A stretch of DNA of 25,748 nucleotides from DATJSJ01 sp035504175 (GTDB taxonomy: Bacteria; Pseudomonadota; Alphaproteobacteria; Acetobacterales; Acetobacteraceae). The position numbers and the translations under genes are program-made. The stretch lies in assembly GCA_035504175.1 (NCBI GenBank), contig DATJSJ010000198.1, positions 1 to 25,748 on the forward strand. The letters are read 5' to 3'. How positions within the stretch are numbered: position 1 is the stretch's first letter; every line of letters begins with the position of its first letter. The notes beneath the pieces were generated by a model. That model saw only the letters and a list, made by a program, of their open reading frames with translations, made no database searches and had not been told where the DNA came from. Positions 24,406 through 25,748 of this stretch are shown piece by piece.

Positions 24406-25374
24406 ATGCCCGAATCGCCGCCATACGACGTCGCCGCCCTCGGCGAGCTGGTCATCGACCTGGTGCCCGGCCTGACCGCAAACGGGGAGCGCTGCTTCAT
24501 CCCCAAGCCGGGCGGCGCGCCGGGCAATGTTGCGGTCGGTCTGGCCCGGCTCGGCGGCCGCGCCGCCATGCTGACCAAGATCGGCGACGAGGCGTTCGGC
24601 CGCCTGCTGCTGGCGACGCTGCGCGCCAACGGCGTCGCCACCGAGGGCATCGTCGCGAGCCGCGCCGCCAATACCGGCATCGCCATCGTCACCGTCGATG
24701 CGGAGGGCGACCGCGACTTCCTGTTCTACCGCAACGGCTGCGCCGACGAGACCTACGCGCCGGATGATGTCGCCGAGGCGGTGATCCGCGCCGCGCGCGT
24801 GCTGCATGTCGGCAGCCTGATCCTCGTCAACCCGCTTCCCGCCGCGGCGCAGGCGCATGCCATTGCCACGGCCCGTGCGGCCGGCGCGCGCATCTCGGTC
24901 GACGTCAACCTGCGGGCGTCGCTCTGGCCCGACGCGGAGGCGATGCGGCGGGCGGCGCTGGGCGTCGTCGCCGACGCCGACATCCTCAAGATCAGCGAGG
25001 ACGAGCTCGCCCTGCTCACCGGCACGACCGACATCGCCGAGGGGATCACGCGCATCCGCACGCCGCGCATGGCCGCGCTCGCGGTCACCAAGGGGCCGGC
25101 GGGAGCGGAGGTGCTCACGCGGCAGCACCGCGTCGCGGTGCCCGGCTTCGCCGTCAAGGTGGTGGACACGGTCGGCTCGGGCGACGCGTTCATGGCGGCG
25201 TTGCTGTCCGGGTTGGTCGCCTGCGATTTCGACCCGTCCTCCGCCGAGGCGCTGCGGGCGATCACGGTGCGCGCCTGTGGTGCCGGCGCCGTCGCGGCGA
25301 TGAGCGCCGGTGGCATGGAGAGCCTGCCCGATGCGGTGGCGCTCGACGCTTTCCTCGCCAGCCACGGCGCCTGA
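24406..25374 (+). CDS. PfkB-family carbohydrate kinase (fructokinase-like)
   Basis: A 322-residue ribokinase/PfkB sugar kinase. The N-terminal GGAPGNVAVGLARLG (36-50) binds the sugar, the VDVNLR stretch (165-170) is family-typical, and DTVGSGDAF (254-262) carries the catalytic base D260 and the anion hole. It should phosphorylate a hexose or keto-sugar in the cytoplasm, and as the gene after a CUT2 importer it probably acts on the imported sugar. YRNGCAD (108-114) is similar to the YRDNCAD of the IolC kinase in this window, so a deoxy-keto acid or inositol-related substrate cannot be excluded. The ribosome site is weak. The 236-bp gap upstream, with a hairpin, leaves operon membership open. 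Confidence 0.88.
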   Translation: MPESPPYDVAALGELVIDLVPGLTANGERCFIPKPGGAPGNVAVGLARLGGRAAMLTKIGDEAFGRLLLATLRANGVATEGIVASRAANTGIAIVTVDAEGDRDFLFYRNGCADETYAPDDVAEAVIRAARVLHVGSLILVNPLPAAAQAHAIATARAAGARISVDVNLRASLWPDAEAMRRAALGVVADADILKISEDELALLTGTTDIAEGITRIRTPRMAALAVTKGPAGAEVLTRQHRVAVPGFAVKVVDTVGSGDAFMAALLSGLVACDFDPSSAEALRAITVRACGAGAVAAMSAGGMESLPDAVALDAFLASHGA

Positions 25375-25376
25375 TC

Positions 25377-25395
25377 CGGCGGCCGCTGGCCGCCG
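25377..25395. terminator. hairpin after the kinase gene
   Basis: CGGCGGCC-GCT-GGCCGCCG is an 8-bp perfect stem with a 3-nt loop, 2 bp after the kinase stop codon. It has no T-tract. A transcript-end role is likely. Confidence 0.4.
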
Positions 25396-25466
25396 CCGGT
25401 GCCGCGACCTATATCCCCGGACGGACCGGGACTGGCTTCGCTCCGCCGCGACTTTGGAGAGTGCTC

Positions 25467-25748
25467 ATGACCGCGCTGAACCTGGTGATCGAAGAGCTGC
25501 TGCGCGACATGCCGTCGCAGCCGCAGACCAAGCCCTCCACCCTGGGCGTCCTGTTCAGCGCGCTGTTCCGCGGCGTGCCCGGGGGGATGAATGCGACCGG
25601 CGTCGGCGGGCTGGAGGGATTGTTCGCCCGGTTCAGGGCCGCCGGCCTCGGCAACGTCGCGGACTCATGGGCGAGCGAGGCACCCGACCTGCCAGTCACC
25701 GCGACCCAGCTTCAGCGCGTGCTCGGCGAGGAGCAGATCGAGCGCCTC
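25467..25748 (+). CDS. YidB-like (DUF937) protein, N-terminal part
   Basis: The frame from the ATG at 25467 runs off the window after 94 codons. Residues about 45-94 match the YidB/DUF937 pattern: GGLEGLFARFRAAGLGNVADSW, then a PVTATQLQRVLGEEQI segment, which in family members is a short helix-turn unit ending near a predicted alpha-helical bundle. The biochemical role of YidB proteins is not established. GGAGA stands 8 nt before the ATG. The stop and the last residues lie outside the window. Confidence 0.75.
   Translation, partial: MTALNLVIEELLRDMPSQPQTKPSTLGVLFSALFRGVPGGMNATGVGGLEGLFARFRAAGLGNVADSWASEAPDLPVTATQLQRVLGEEQIERL

Noticed and set aside
23056..25365. Very long minus-strand open frame opposite the binding-protein and kinase genes
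   Set aside because: Its composition (Arg, Gly, Asp, His-rich, no domain) is that of an antisense frame, and the plus strand has two well-conserved genes with signal peptide and catalytic motifs.

Overview
The window looks like chromosomal DNA from a high-GC alphaproteobacterium. The best guess is the Acetobacteraceae or a nearby Rhodospirillales lineage. The grounds are the strong G/C bias at third codon positions, the GGGGCTCYGCCCC-type double-hairpin intergenic repeats, two short PEP-CTERM surface proteins, and an inositol operon with an RpiR regulator and a kinase-DUF2090 fusion. The family assignment is inference. No rRNA, tRNA, CRISPR array, transposase or phage gene was seen.

Left part (1-10 kb) is a mosaic of single genes: the end of an MscS-type channel, a Cys/Met-metabolism PLP enzyme, a PEP-CTERM protein, a CLC Cl-/H+ exchanger, a dihydropyrimidinase/hydantoinase, a TPR-sulfotransferase, a sterol-desaturase-type membrane hydroxylase and a second PEP-CTERM protein. 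Both PEP-CTERM genes are preceded by -24/-12 (sigma-54) promoter-like elements, which fits RpoN/PrsR-type control known for exosortase systems.

Middle (10-13.3 kb): an argE-like M20 deacetylase diverges from a two-subunit 3-oxoacid CoA-transferase (scoA-scoB). The CoA-transferase genes converge on the inositol operon. The 220-bp gap between them holds a 10-bp hairpin and a 91-nt element whose 27-nt inverted repeats enclose two more perfect hairpins, giving a drawn three-way junction.

Right part (13.3-25.4 kb) is a sugar and inositol locus. One strand carries iolC(-DUF2090), iolD, iolB, mmsA/iolA and an rpiR-family regulator, which together cover the late steps of myo-inositol breakdown to acetyl-CoA and a C3 unit. 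iolG and iolE are not in the window. Divergently transcribed are a CUT2-type ABC importer (single-domain ATPase, permease, periplasmic binding protein) and then a PfkB sugar kinase. The 934-bp divergent region contains two GGAA-N6-TTCC palindromes, the form I recall for alphaproteobacterial IolR operators, which suggests that catabolism and perhaps uptake are controlled together. A YidB-like (DUF937) gene starts at the right edge and is cut off.
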